Below, one piece after another: positions 18,049-26,225 of a stretch of 64,000 nt of DNA. A program made the position numbers and the translations under genes. The stretch's first letter is position 1. Every line of letters begins with the position of its first letter. This DNA comes from Nocardia otitidiscaviarum NBRC 14405 (GTDB lineage: Bacteria; Actinomycetota; Actinomycetes; Mycobacteriales; Mycobacteriaceae). The stretch lies in contig NZ_BAGD01000054.1 of the NCBI RefSeq assembly GCF_000308635.1, forward strand, positions 62,001-126,000, in the 5' to 3' direction. The notes under the pieces are model-generated. The model was not told the DNA's origin. It was given only the letters and a program-made list of their open reading frames with translations, and did not search any database.

Positions 18049-18531
18049 ATGGGACAGGCACCGACCGATCTGCTGACCATCGGCGAACTCGCCCGGCGCG
18101 CCGGGGTCGCTACTTCCGCCGTGCGCTTCTACGAAGAGCAGGGCCTGATCTCCTCGGTCCGCACCTCCGGCAATCAGCGCCGCTACCGCCGCCATGTGCT
18201 GCGGCGGCTGTCGCTGGTGCTGTTCGCCAAGCGGCTCGGGATTCCGCTGGCCGAGGTGGCCGAGGTGTTCGTGGCGCTGCCCGAGGACCGGATGCCGAGC
18301 AAACGCGACTGGGACCGGATCTCCAGGCGCTGGAGCGACCACCTCGAGGCGCGGCGGCGGGAGATCGAGCAGCTACAGCGGGAGCTCACCGGGTGTATCG
18401 GCTGCGGCTGCCTGTCGCTGCGGCGCTGCTACCTGCTCAATCCGAGTGACGCCCTGGCCGAGCGCGGGTCGGGGCCCTACCGGCTGCTGCATCCGGAGGC
18501 CGACGATCGGCCCGATGTCGACGGCCGGTGA
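18049..18531 (+). CDS. soxR: redox-sensing transcriptional activator SoxR
   Basis: MerR-family regulator of 160 residues. The N-terminal winged helix reads LLTIGELARRAGVATSAVRFYEEQGLISSVRTSGNQRRYRR, then a dimerisation helix, then the [2Fe-2S] ligand motif C116-IG-C119-G-C121-LSLRR-C127, the CX2CXCX5C signature that separates SoxR from other MerR proteins. In actinomycetes SoxR answers redox-cycling metabolites rather than general superoxide, and activates efflux pumps and oxidoreductases. It is divergent from an MFS exporter whose promoter carries a matching dyad. Its stop abuts that of the convergent XRE gene. Confidence 0.95.
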   Translation: MGQAPTDLLTIGELARRAGVATSAVRFYEEQGLISSVRTSGNQRRYRRHVLRRLSLVLFAKRLGIPLAEVAEVFVALPEDRMPSKRDWDRISRRWSDHLEARRREIEQLQRELTGCIGCGCLSLRRCYLLNPSDALAERGSGPYRLLHPEADDRPDVDGR

Positions 18532-19272
18532 TCAGGGGGCGGGGCGGATGCCGCGCAGCGGAACCATGGAGTAGACCCACCAGTCGCGGCGGGGGAGTTC
18601 GCAGCGCAGCAGTTGGACGTACATAGGCGTCCAGTCGCCGCCCTCGACGGGGCGGATCCGGACGGGGCGGCGGGGGATGTCGGTGGGCGGGATGTCGGTG
18701 TGCCAGAGGCGCTGCCAGTCGGAGGAGCGTGCGCAGAGTTCGGTGATCTCGGCGATGCGCTCGGGGGCGGTGACGCCGTGGGCCATGTGCCGGAACGAAT
18801 GCACCATGAGGTGCACCTCGCGTTCCCAATCGGCGATGACCTCGCGGGCGACCGGATGCAGCAGCATCCAGGCCATGATGTTGGTGCCCGGTTCCTCCAG
18901 GCCCGGGAACGCGCGCCGGTACGCGGCGTTACCGGCGATCAGATCCAGGGCGGGGACGGTCTGGTAGCAGGCCGGGTACGGGATGCTCTCCAGGAAGTCC
19001 AGCTCCGCGCGGCTCGGCGCCTGTGTCGTGGCCGAGATCGCGGTGAGTTCCGGTTGCAGCACGTTGGCCGCGTACTCGCGGTAGTTGGTCGGCACGTCGA
19101 GCGCGTCGAACAGCGCGCCCAGGGCGGTGGAGGTCGGCGGCCGGGTGCCCTGTTCCAGTTTTTGGATGAGCCCCTCGGAGATACCGGCCCGGCGGGCCAG
19201 CTCGGCGCGGGTCAGACCCGCGGCCGCGCGGCGTTCTCGCAGGTAACCGGCGATGGCCTCCCGTGGCTCCAC
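18532..19272 (-). CDS. XRE-type regulator with MmyB-like ligand domain
   Basis: A 246-residue regulator: HTH_XRE at about residues 5-60 (IAGYLRERRAAAGLTRAELARRAGISEGLIQKLEQGTRPPTSTALGALFDAL) followed by the MmyB-like domain, recognisable from SIPYPACYQTVPALDLIAGNAAYRRAFPG, NIMAWMLLHPVAREVIADWE and the VRIRPVEGG region. MmyB-type proteins in Streptomyces control antibiotic genes and bind fatty-acid-like ligands. GTG 19272 is preceded by AGGAGG. The region ahead (19273-19646) is non-coding apart from a questionable short ORF. Confidence 0.85.
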   Translation of the reverse strand: MEPREAIAGYLRERRAAAGLTRAELARRAGISEGLIQKLEQGTRPPTSTALGALFDALDVPTNYREYAANVLQPELTAISATTQAPSRAELDFLESIPYPACYQTVPALDLIAGNAAYRRAFPGLEEPGTNIMAWMLLHPVAREVIADWEREVHLMVHSFRHMAHGVTAPERIAEITELCARSSDWQRLWHTDIPPTDIPRRPVRIRPVEGGDWTPMYVQLLRCELPRRDWWVYSMVPLRGIRPAP

Positions 19273-19501
19273 TGCGGGTGCGACCTCCTGAGACGACTGC
19301 TGCCAACGGCTGGCGATTACCCGATGAACCTACCGCCAGATGGGGCGATTGCCCGAACCGTCGGAGTGACGCACATCTCACCCGGTCTGGTAACTGGGAC
19401 AAATTGGGACAGGACCTCGGCTTGACCCCCGGTGGGTCGACTCGGGATGCTCTCAGGGCCGTCCGAGACAGGATGGCTGCCGGATGCCAGGAGGGGACGG
19501 T

Positions 19502-19741
19502 ATGGACGCGGTCGGCGAGGGTCGCGGCCCGTACCGCTGGGGTATCCCCCATGGCGAATCGGCCCGCACCGGGACGCCATGGGCGACGATGTCGCCGCGA
19601 TCGGTGCGCTCTGGGGAGTCGCGCACCGATCGCGGCGCACGCGGGCTCAGCCGGTGGGGCGGCAGCGCACCGGATTGTCGAGTTCGTCGCAGGGGATGTT
19701 GCCGTGCGCCCGCAGGATGTCCCGGCCGAGCTGGGTGGTGA
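19502..19741 (+). other. possible short or frameshifted ORF in the 19273-19646 gap
   Basis: AGGAGGGGACGGT leads to an ATG at 19502, a better ribosome site than many real genes here have. The first 25 codons (MDAVGEGRGPYRWGIPHGES) have G/C third positions like a real gene; after about 19575 a different frame (MGDDVAAIGALWGVAHRSRR) becomes more protein-like. The frame then overlaps the convergent receptor gene. It may be a decayed gene or chance. Nothing else is evident between 19273 and 19501. Confidence 0.25.
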
Positions 19742-21194
19742 GGTAGCGCAAGAAGCTGGCGGTGAGGGATTCGGCGGCGGGGTCGCCGTAGGTGTAGGCG
19801 AATTCGGTGTTCCAGAACGGATAGGCGCCGTGCGTGGCAGTGCGCAGTTCGGCCGCGTGCCCGTCGATACGGACCAGGGTGACGTCACGGCGGGGCACGG
19901 CCGCACCCAGTTCCGCGTAGCCCAGCGCGCCGGGCAGGGCGGCGACGGTGGTGAGGACCTCCGCGGTGCTCAGCCGTTCGCAGCGGACCGGTCCGCTGGC
20001 GGCCGGATTGCCGATGGTGCGGCAGTCGGTGGAATTGGCGTCGGGATGCCACGCGCCGTCGAGTAGCTGGTTCTCGAAGGTCTGACGGGTGCCCGAGCCC
20101 CGATTGCGGCCGACGATGCGGACCGGCAGGTCGCGCCCGCCGAGCTCGCTCCAGTTGGTGATCGAACCCTCGTACAGCGCACGGATATTCGCACGCGACA
20201 GATCGGCGACCCCCGTGTCGGGATGTACGACCAGGGTGAACAGCGAGAACGCCACCGGGCGGGGGAGCAGGCGGGGGTAGCCGTCACCCTTCTCACCGTC
20301 GGAAACGGCCACCATGGCGGGTGAGGCGTTGTCGGCCGCCGCGGATCCGGCGGCGTTCAGGGTTTGCAGCCCGACCTCGCTGCCGCGGAAGTCGGCGGTG
20401 AAGTCGGCGTCGGGGCAAACCTTCTCGTAGGCGGTGGCGGCGGCCTGGATGGCCGGGGCGAGCGCGGTCGAACCGGTGAGGGTGAGCCGACCCGACGCGC
20501 AGTCCAGCGGTGCGGCCCGGGGCTGGGTCACCGCGATGGTGAGCTGTACCGCGATGACCGACACCAGGAACAGGATCAGGGCGACGCCCCAGGGGCTGGG
20601 TCGGGTGCGGCTGCGGTTCTCGTGCACGCGGCCGTTCTTGAGCCGTCCCTCCAGCCGTGGCGCGGGGTAGTCGTCGGTGCCGCCGGTGCGGCGCAGGATG
20701 GTGAGCAGCTTGTAGTGGTCGCCCCGGTTGAGCGGGACCCGGGGTAGGTCGAGGACGCCGAAGTCGCGTTCGGTGTCCTCGCGGATGGCGATGCCGGAGG
20801 TGCCGGTGAGGCTGCGGCCCAGGTCGCGGTCGCTGAGTTCGGTGACGGCGTAGCCGACCACGCGCCGCCGCTCGAAGATGACCGACAGACCGGCGGCCAC
20901 GCCGTCGTGCACCCGGTAGTCGTGCTGGTCGATGGTGGTCGCGCCGTCGTTCTCCACTCGCAGCAGCACGATGGACAGGTCGGCCAGCGAGCCGTCGGGA
21001 CGCGGGCGCAGCTGGGTCAGCAGGCCCGGGAACGCGGATTCGACCTCGCCGGTGACGGGGGTGTCCATCTGCACGCGATAGCCGAGGCGTTTGCGCCCGA
21101 CCACCACGAATTCCCAGAGGAACGCCAGCGCCGGTACGAGGATGCCGAGAATCGCCGACACCTCGGCCAAAGGAAAGCCTTCCACCCCGCCCAC
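19647..21194 (-). CDS. membrane-tethered PstS-like substrate-binding protein
   Basis: An unusual 515-residue two-part protein. Residues about 9-32 are a first membrane helix; 33-205 form a soluble beta-rich region I do not recognise (LSIVLLRVENDGATTIDQHDYRV ... VGYAVTELSDRDLGRSL); residues about 208-230 are a second helix (WGVALILFLVSVIAVQLTIAVT); and the rest is a PBP2/PstS-like ligand domain with the anion-binding loops LTGSTALAPAIQ, VAVSDGE and GRNRGSGTRQTFE. The cytoplasmic region sits between the helices, and the binding domain should face outside. No pst permease genes are near, so transmembrane sensing is more likely than transport. GTG 21194 is a best guess. Confidence 0.75.
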   Translation of the reverse strand: MGGVEGFPLAEVSAILGILVPALAFLWEFVVVGRKRLGYRVQMDTPVTGEVESAFPGLLTQLRPRPDGSLADLSIVLLRVENDGATTIDQHDYRVHDGVAAGLSVIFERRRVVGYAVTELSDRDLGRSLTGTSGIAIREDTERDFGVLDLPRVPLNRGDHYKLLTILRRTGGTDDYPAPRLEGRLKNGRVHENRSRTRPSPWGVALILFLVSVIAVQLTIAVTQPRAAPLDCASGRLTLTGSTALAPAIQAAATAYEKVCPDADFTADFRGSEVGLQTLNAAGSAAADNASPAMVAVSDGEKGDGYPRLLPRPVAFSLFTLVVHPDTGVADLSRANIRALYEGSITNWSELGGRDLPVRIVGRNRGSGTRQTFENQLLDGAWHPDANSTDCRTIGNPAASGPVRCERLSTAEVLTTVAALPGALGYAELGAAVPRRDVTLVRIDGHAAELRTATHGAYPFWNTEFAYTYGDPAAESLTASFLRYLTTQLGRDILRAHGNIPCDELDNPVRCRPTG

Positions 21195-21409
21195 TCCCGA
21201 GAATCGTTGGAAGAAATCGATTCTGATTCATACACCAGGGCGGGGACACCCGCAGGTCCGGATGTTCGGCCGGTGTTCTCCCGATCGCAACCGGGGCGGG
21301 GTGGTACGGCGGGTGGAACGGTGTTGTTTCAACTGAATTCGGCTCGGGTTGCCGCGGAGGTCGGAGTCTGCCGTGACAACCCGAGGGCGAGTGGTTGATT
21401 CGATGCGGT

Positions 21410-21649
21410 CTACAGCGTCGGGCAGAAGCCGCCTACCCCCGGTGGGCTCGCGGGCACGATGCGCTCGGGAGCCGGAACGGGGCGTTCGGGTATGGCCCCG
21501 GCCGGTGAGCCGGGTGAATGGTTGCCCGGCCCGGGGGCCGGAGCCGGTCCGACATCGCCGGAAGCCCAGGCGGCGGCGGGATTCAATGCGATCAAGGCGG
21601 CACAAACAGACGCACCGACGAACAGGCCGATGTGCTTTTTCTCCGTCAT
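21410..21649 (-). CDS. small secreted Pro-rich protein
   Basis: A 79-residue product with a clean signal peptide (MTEKKHIGLFVGASVCAALIALNPAAAWA, cut after AWA about residue 29) followed by a Pro/Gly/Ala-rich mature part (SGDVGPAPAPGPGNH...) ending GGFCPTL with a single cysteine. No family recognised. Third codon positions and the signal sequence support a real gene; the ribosome site is weak. The 215-base gap before the receptor gene has no other feature I could support. Confidence 0.6.
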   Translation of the reverse strand: MTEKKHIGLFVGASVCAALIALNPAAAWASGDVGPAPAPGPGNHSPGSPAGAIPERPVPAPERIVPASPPGVGGFCPTL

Positions 21650-21751
21650 GGATTTCGACGGTACAACCAGCTCAAGGGAATTCGGCGGAGCCCGGCCGGT
21701 CGGTCGCGTTTCGATTGACGGTATTGTTACAAAGTCGAGTCAACAGACCGA

Positions 21752-23131
21752 TCAGTTTCTGTCTTGCTTCCGCAGTGCCGACGCCGCCTTGCGTGCGGCC
21801 ACCAGCACCGGATCCCAGACCGGAGAGAACGGCGGGGCGTAGCCGAGATCGAGGGCGATCATCTGCTCCACGGTCATGCGGGCGGTGAGCGCGACCGCCG
21901 CGATATCGATGCGCTTGCCCGCACCCTCTCGTCCGACGATCTGCACGCCGAGCAGGCGGCCGGAGCGGCGTTCGGCCAGCATCTTCACCGTCATGGGAGC
22001 CGCACCCGGGAAATAGCCCGAGCGACTGGTGGATTCGATGACGACGGTGACGAATTGCAGTCCGACCGCGCGGGCGTCCTTCTCGCGCAAGCCTGTTCGC
22101 GCCACCTCCAGATCGCACACCTTGCTGACCGCCGTGCCGACCACGCCGGGGAAAGTGGCGTAATCGCCGCCGACGCCGGAACCGATGATCTGTCCGTGTT
22201 TATTGGCGTGGGTGCCGAGCGGGATATGGCGTTCGGAACCGGAGACGAGATCGAGCACTTCCACGCAATCGCCTCCGGCCCAGATGTTCTCGTGACCGCG
22301 CACCCGCATGGCCAGATCGGTGAGCAGGCCGCCGGATTGCCCCTGCGGCAGCCCCGCCGCCCGGGCGAGTTCGGTGGCCGGGCGCACGCCGATGCCGAGC
22401 ACCACCACATCGGCGGGGTATTCGGCGTCGGCGGTGGTGACCGCGCGCGCCCGACCCGCGTCGTCGGTGCGGATGCCGGTCACCTCCGCATTACCGACAA
22501 CGCGAATGCCCATGCCTTCCATGGCTTTCCGGATGAGAACGCCCATATCCGGGTCGAGAGTGGACATGGGTTCGGTGCCCCGGTTCACCAGGGTGACGTC
22601 GAATCCGCGACTGATCAGCGCCTCCGCCATCTCGACGCCGATATAGCCCGCGCCCACCACCACCGCGCGCCTGCCTTCGACGGTTTCCAGGGTGTCGATG
22701 AGCGCCTGCCCGTCGTCGAGGGTCTGCACGCCGTGCACCCCGGCCGCGTCGATGCCGGGTAGCGGCGGCCGAATCGGCGTCGCGCCGGTGGCGAGGACGA
22801 GTTTGTCGTAGTCCCACCAGCTCTCGGCCCCGGTCTCCAGTTCGCGCGCCCGCACCCGGCGGCCGGGCACGTCGAGTTCGACCACCTCGGTGCGCAGCCG
22901 CAGATCGATATCCCGCGCCCGATGCTCCGCGGGCGTCCGCGCGATGAGTTCATCGCGGTCGGTCACGTCGCCGCCCACCCAGTAGGGGATGCCGCACGCC
23001 GAGTACGAGGTGAAATGCCCCCGTTCGAACACCACGATCTCGAGTTCCTCGACCCGCCGCAATCGGCGCGCCTGCGATGCCGCCGACATTCCCGCCGCAT
23101 CCCCGCCGATGATCACCACGCGCTCGCTCAT
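21752..23131 (-). CDS. FAD-dependent CoA-disulfide-reductase-like oxidoreductase
   Basis: A 459-residue pyridine-nucleotide-disulfide oxidoreductase. FAD-binding VVIIGGDAAGMSAASQARR opens the protein; SYSACGIPYWVGG carries the single redox cysteine in the SxxxCxxPY context that defines CoA-disulfide reductases and NADH oxidases; a second Rossmann motif AVVVGAGYIGVEMAEAL binds NAD(P)H; IWAGGDCVEV is the second FAD contact; a C-terminal dimerisation domain follows (SRSGYFPGAAPMTVKMLAERRSG). ATG 23131 starts directly at the FAD motif. Its role may be thiol redox control or NADH oxidation; which one cannot be read from sequence. Confidence 0.9.
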   Translation of the reverse strand: MSERVVIIGGDAAGMSAASQARRLRRVEELEIVVFERGHFTSYSACGIPYWVGGDVTDRDELIARTPAEHRARDIDLRLRTEVVELDVPGRRVRARELETGAESWWDYDKLVLATGATPIRPPLPGIDAAGVHGVQTLDDGQALIDTLETVEGRRAVVVGAGYIGVEMAEALISRGFDVTLVNRGTEPMSTLDPDMGVLIRKAMEGMGIRVVGNAEVTGIRTDDAGRARAVTTADAEYPADVVVLGIGVRPATELARAAGLPQGQSGGLLTDLAMRVRGHENIWAGGDCVEVLDLVSGSERHIPLGTHANKHGQIIGSGVGGDYATFPGVVGTAVSKVCDLEVARTGLREKDARAVGLQFVTVVIESTSRSGYFPGAAPMTVKMLAERRSGRLLGVQIVGREGAGKRIDIAAVALTARMTVEQMIALDLGYAPPFSPVWDPVLVAARKAASALRKQDRN

Positions 23132-23186
23132 ACGGCCCACGGTACGAGAAGTCGCCCCGCTCCGACGGCCTGCCACGGGGTGGTTG

Positions 23187-23894
23187 TCACTCCGGTTCGC
23201 CCGCGACCCAGACCGACGCCATGGTGAACGGGTGACCGCGCAGTTCGGCCCACTTCGGCTTGGCGTCGATCCAGGTGTCGTCGATGGTGGACTCGGCCAG
23301 TTCGACGAGCCGCCATCCGGACGCCGTGCCCGCGCTCACGTGGTCGCTGACCCGGTGCAGGTGGGTGCTGATGGCGAGAGGTTCCCCGGCGTCCGAGGTG
23401 TAGTGGGTGGGCATACCGGCCACCATCATGAACTGCGGGTGGTAGCTGACCAGGACGAACAGTCCGCCCGGGGTGGCCAGGCGGCGGGCCTCGCGGTAGA
23501 GCGGCGGCAACGCGGGGAGGTGTTCGTCGATGAGCGAGGCGATGACGAGGTCGTAAGCGCCGCCGTCCCAGCCGGTCTCACGGACGTCGCCGTGGGTGAG
23601 CGAGGCGTGGACGCCGCGCTCCCGCGCCCATGCCAGCATGCCCGCGCTCAGGTCGATGCCGTCGACGCGTGCCGTGCCCTGCCGACGCAACCAGTCCCCG
23701 GTGCGGCCGGTGCCGCAGCCCAGATCCGCGGCCCGGCGCACCCGGGCCCAGTCCGGCCGCCGCAGGCGCGCCAGCAACGCCAGGTCCATCGCGTCCAGGA
23801 CGGTGTTCTCGTAGGTGTCGGCCCAGCCGTCGTATCCGGTGGCGACATCGACGGTGCGGTAGTGGCGACGATCGAAGTCCGCGAAGCTCGGCAT
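23187..23894 (-). CDS. class I SAM-dependent methyltransferase
   Basis: A 235-residue cytoplasmic methyltransferase. Motif I is AADLGCGTGRTGDWL (about residue 57), followed by the acidic loop VDGIDLSAGMLAWARERG and a post-I block SLTHGDVRETGWDGGAYDLVIASLIDEHL, then LATPGGLFVLVSYHP. This is the pattern of the ubiE/Trm112-like small-molecule methyltransferases; the substrate is not predictable. It is 57 bases downstream of the TetR gene on the same strand and may be transcribed with it, which would link it to the divergent dioxygenase. Confidence 0.85.
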   Translation of the reverse strand: MPSFADFDRRHYRTVDVATGYDGWADTYENTVLDAMDLALLARLRRPDWARVRRAADLGCGTGRTGDWLRRQGTARVDGIDLSAGMLAWARERGVHASLTHGDVRETGWDGGAYDLVIASLIDEHLPALPPLYREARRLATPGGLFVLVSYHPQFMMVAGMPTHYTSDAGEPLAISTHLHRVSDHVSAGTASGWRLVELAESTIDDTWIDAKPKWAELRGHPFTMASVWVAGEPE

Positions 23895-23951
23895 GGCCAC
23901 ATCTTGCGCGGCGCGGCGGGCTGTCGCCACGGGATTTCCGTGCCGCCCGGC

Positions 23952-24530
23952 TCAGCGGATGGTGACCGCGCCCGCGATGACACCCCAGAGTCGGTCGGCG
24001 GCGTCGTCGACGGTGGGGCGGGGGTCGCGGCGCAGCAGGTCGGCGATGCCGTAGCGCAGGGCGCCGATGATGCAGGCTCCGGCCAGTTCGGGGTCGATGC
24101 GGGGGTCGATGTCGCCGTCCCGCTGGCCCTCGCGGATATTGCGGCCCGCGGCGGCGGTGAGGCGGGTGAGCGCGCCCGCCTCCAGTTCGGCCACCTCCGG
24201 TTCCATCGCGATCCGGGTGAGCAGCAGTTCCGCGAGGGGGTCGCCGAAGTGGTAGGCGACGAAGTTGCGGGTGCGGGCGTGTTCCCGGTCGGTCCAGTGC
24301 ACGCCGGCGGGGAGGGTGTCGTCGGCGATGGCCGCGACCAGCCCGGCGTGGAATCGCTCGTAGACGGCGACCAGCAGACCGGCCTTGGAGCCGAAGTGGT
24401 GGTAGAGCGCGCCGGTGCTGAGGCCGGAGCGGCGTTTGAGGGCGTGCAGGTCGACCGTGCCGTTGCCGTCGAGGAGTTCGGCGCGGGCGGCGTCGAGGAG
24501 CTGTTGACGTCCCAGGGGTGCGCGTGCCAC
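23952..24530 (-). CDS. TetR family transcriptional regulator
   Basis: A 192-residue regulator with the helix-turn-helix at about residues 6-55 (LGRQQLLDAARAELLDGNGTVDLHALKRRSGLSTGALYHHFGSKAGLLVAVYE) and a helical ligand domain. GTG 24530 is chosen because the longer frame runs through the operator and into the divergent gene. It faces the PhyH-type dioxygenase with 49 bases between starts, and an 18-bp near-palindrome occupies the gap, so it very probably represses both genes. Confidence 0.9.
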   Translation of the reverse strand: MARAPLGRQQLLDAARAELLDGNGTVDLHALKRRSGLSTGALYHHFGSKAGLLVAVYERFHAGLVAAIADDTLPAGVHWTDREHARTRNFVAYHFGDPLAELLLTRIAMEPEVAELEAGALTRLTAAAGRNIREGQRDGDIDPRIDPELAGACIIGALRYGIADLLRRDPRPTVDDAADRLWGVIAGAVTIR

Positions 24531-24539
24531 AGTCGGAGA

Positions 24540-24557
24540 ATAACAGAATTCGGTTAT
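24540..24557. promoter_or_regulatory. TetR operator between the TetR and dioxygenase genes
   Basis: ATAACAGAATTCGGTTAT matches its own reverse complement at all but one base pair (arms ATAAC/GTTAT around a central GAATTC). It lies just upstream of both starts (24530 leftward and 24580 rightward) and has the size expected for a TetR dimer site. Confidence 0.75.
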
Positions 24558-24579
24558 GTTATAGGGATCGGAGGGCGTC

Positions 24580-25428
24580 GTGAGCGCCGAAGTGACATCG
24601 GTCGTGGACCTGGCCGGGGATCTGGCCGGAAAATACCGCCGCACCGAAAGCGGCGGCAGCACTGTCGATCCGGAGATCGTGGCGGCCGATCTGGCCGCCG
24701 TGGAACGCGACGGCTACGTCATCCTGGAGAACCTGCTGACCCCGGACGAACTCGACGAGATCCGGCGCGAGATGCGGCCGCTGCTGGACCGGACCGGCCG
24801 CAACAACTTCGAAGGGCATGCGACCCAACGGGTCTACAGCCTGCTGAACAAGACGCGCAGCTGCGACCGCGTGGTCGCCCATCCGCGCGTGCTGGCCCTG
24901 CTGGACCGCCTGCTCATGCCGAACTATCTGCTGTCCATGCTCCAGGCGATCAATATCCTGCCCGGTGAGGCGGCCCAGATGCTGCACACCGACGACGGGT
25001 TCTACCCGCTGCCGCGCCCGCGCCAGGCCCTGAGTGCGGCCACCATCTGGGCCGTGGACGAATTCACGCCCGTCAACGGCGCGACCGATATCATCGCGGG
25101 CAGCCACCGCTGGGGCGACCGGCTGCCGGACGAGACCGATACCCGGGTGCCGGTGGTCATGCCCGCGGGATCGTGCGTGTTCTTCCTCGGCACGCTGTGG
25201 CACGGCGGTGGCGCGAACACCGCGGCGGATCCGCGGCTCGCGCTCACCGCCCAATACTGCGAACCCTGGCTGCGTCCGCAGGAGGCGTTCACGCTGTCGA
25301 CGCCGCACGACATCGTGCGCACCGTGAGCGAGGACATCCGGCGCATGCTGGGGTACAGCATCCACCCGCCCTTCATCGGCCAGGTGAACGGCATGCACCC
25401 CAAACGCCTACTGGAGCAGGAGGATTAG
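24580..25428 (+). CDS. phytanoyl-CoA dioxygenase family (Fe(II)/2-oxoglutarate) enzyme
   Basis: A 282-residue non-haem iron oxygenase of the PhyH family. The iron triad is visible: H-x-D in QMLHTDDGFYPL and the distal His in FFLGTLWHGGGANTA, with the 2-oxoglutarate-binding Arg in the following ADPRLALTAQYCEPW. The fold core (ATDIIAGSHRWGDRLP) is the usual PhyH landmark. Members hydroxylate lipids, amino acids or secondary metabolites; the substrate here is unknown. It is driven from the TetR-controlled promoter and ends one base before the convergent SDR stop. Confidence 0.88.
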   Translation: MSAEVTSVVDLAGDLAGKYRRTESGGSTVDPEIVAADLAAVERDGYVILENLLTPDELDEIRREMRPLLDRTGRNNFEGHATQRVYSLLNKTRSCDRVVAHPRVLALLDRLLMPNYLLSMLQAINILPGEAAQMLHTDDGFYPLPRPRQALSAATIWAVDEFTPVNGATDIIAGSHRWGDRLPDETDTRVPVVMPAGSCVFFLGTLWHGGGANTAADPRLALTAQYCEPWLRPQEAFTLSTPHDIVRTVSEDIRRMLGYSIHPPFIGQVNGMHPKRLLEQED

Positions 25429-26193
25429 CTACAGCGGGGTCACGTAGGCCCCGGAGATGCCGCCGTCCACCAGGAACTGCGAGGCCGTGACGAACGAGGC
25501 GTCGTCGCTGGCCAGGAAGGCCACGGCGGCGGCGATCTCCTCCGGTTCGGCGAAACGGCCCAGCGGAATGTGCACCAGGCGGCGCGCGGCGCGCTCCGGA
25601 TCCTTGGCGAACAGCTCCTGGAGCAGCGGCGTGTTCACCGGCCCGGGGCACAGGGCGTTGACTCGAATGCCCTGGCGGGCGAACTGCACCCCGAGTTCGC
25701 GGCTCATGGCCAGCACACCGCCCTTGGAGGCGGTGTAGGAGATCTGGGAGGTGGCCGCACCCATGACCGCGACGAAGGAGGCGGTATTGATCACCGACCC
25801 CCTGCCGCGCGCGAGCATGTGTTCGATGGCGTACTTGCTGCACAGGTAGACCGAGGTCAGATTGACCTCCTGCACCCGCCGCCACGCGTCCATGCCCGTG
25901 GCGAGGATCGAATCGTCCTCCGGCGGTGAGATTCCCGCGTTGTTGAAGGCGATATCCAGTCCGCCGTAGGTGTCCACCGCGGTCTGGAACAGGGCGCGGA
26001 CCTGGGTCTCGTCGGTGACGTCGACCTTCACGTACAGTCCGTCCACCGCGGCGGCCGCGGCCGCGCCGGTGGTGGGGTCGATATCGGCGACGACGACCTT
26101 CGCGCCCTCGCGCGCGAAGCGGCGGACCGTGGCGAGGCCGATGCCGCTGCCGCCGCCGGTGACGACCGCTACTCGATCCTGTAAGCGCTGCAA
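25429..26193 (-). CDS. short-chain dehydrogenase/reductase (SDR)
   Basis: Classical SDR of 254 residues. NAD-binding VAVVTGGGSGIGLATVRRF, the acidic end of beta-2 (VVVADIDPTTG, an Asp favouring NAD), NNAG as FNNAGISPP, catalytic Ser in NTASFVAVMG, and Y-x-x-x-K as SYTASKGGVLAM are all intact, with the CPGPVNTPLL motif after it. TTG 26193 is chosen because AGAGGAG lies just upstream and the product begins at the Rossmann fold. It is the last gene of the glutamine synthetase-GATase-ALDH-SDR run, 32 bases after the ALDH stop, and may oxidise an intermediate of the same pathway. Confidence 0.9.
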   Translation of the reverse strand: MQRLQDRVAVVTGGGSGIGLATVRRFAREGAKVVVADIDPTTGAAAAAAVDGLYVKVDVTDETQVRALFQTAVDTYGGLDIAFNNAGISPPEDDSILATGMDAWRRVQEVNLTSVYLCSKYAIEHMLARGRGSVINTASFVAVMGAATSQISYTASKGGVLAMSRELGVQFARQGIRVNALCPGPVNTPLLQELFAKDPERAARRLVHIPLGRFAEPEEIAAAVAFLASDDASFVTASQFLVDGGISGAYVTPL

Positions 26194-26225
26194 CGCATCT
26201 CCTCTGGGATGGGGGTGACGGGATA

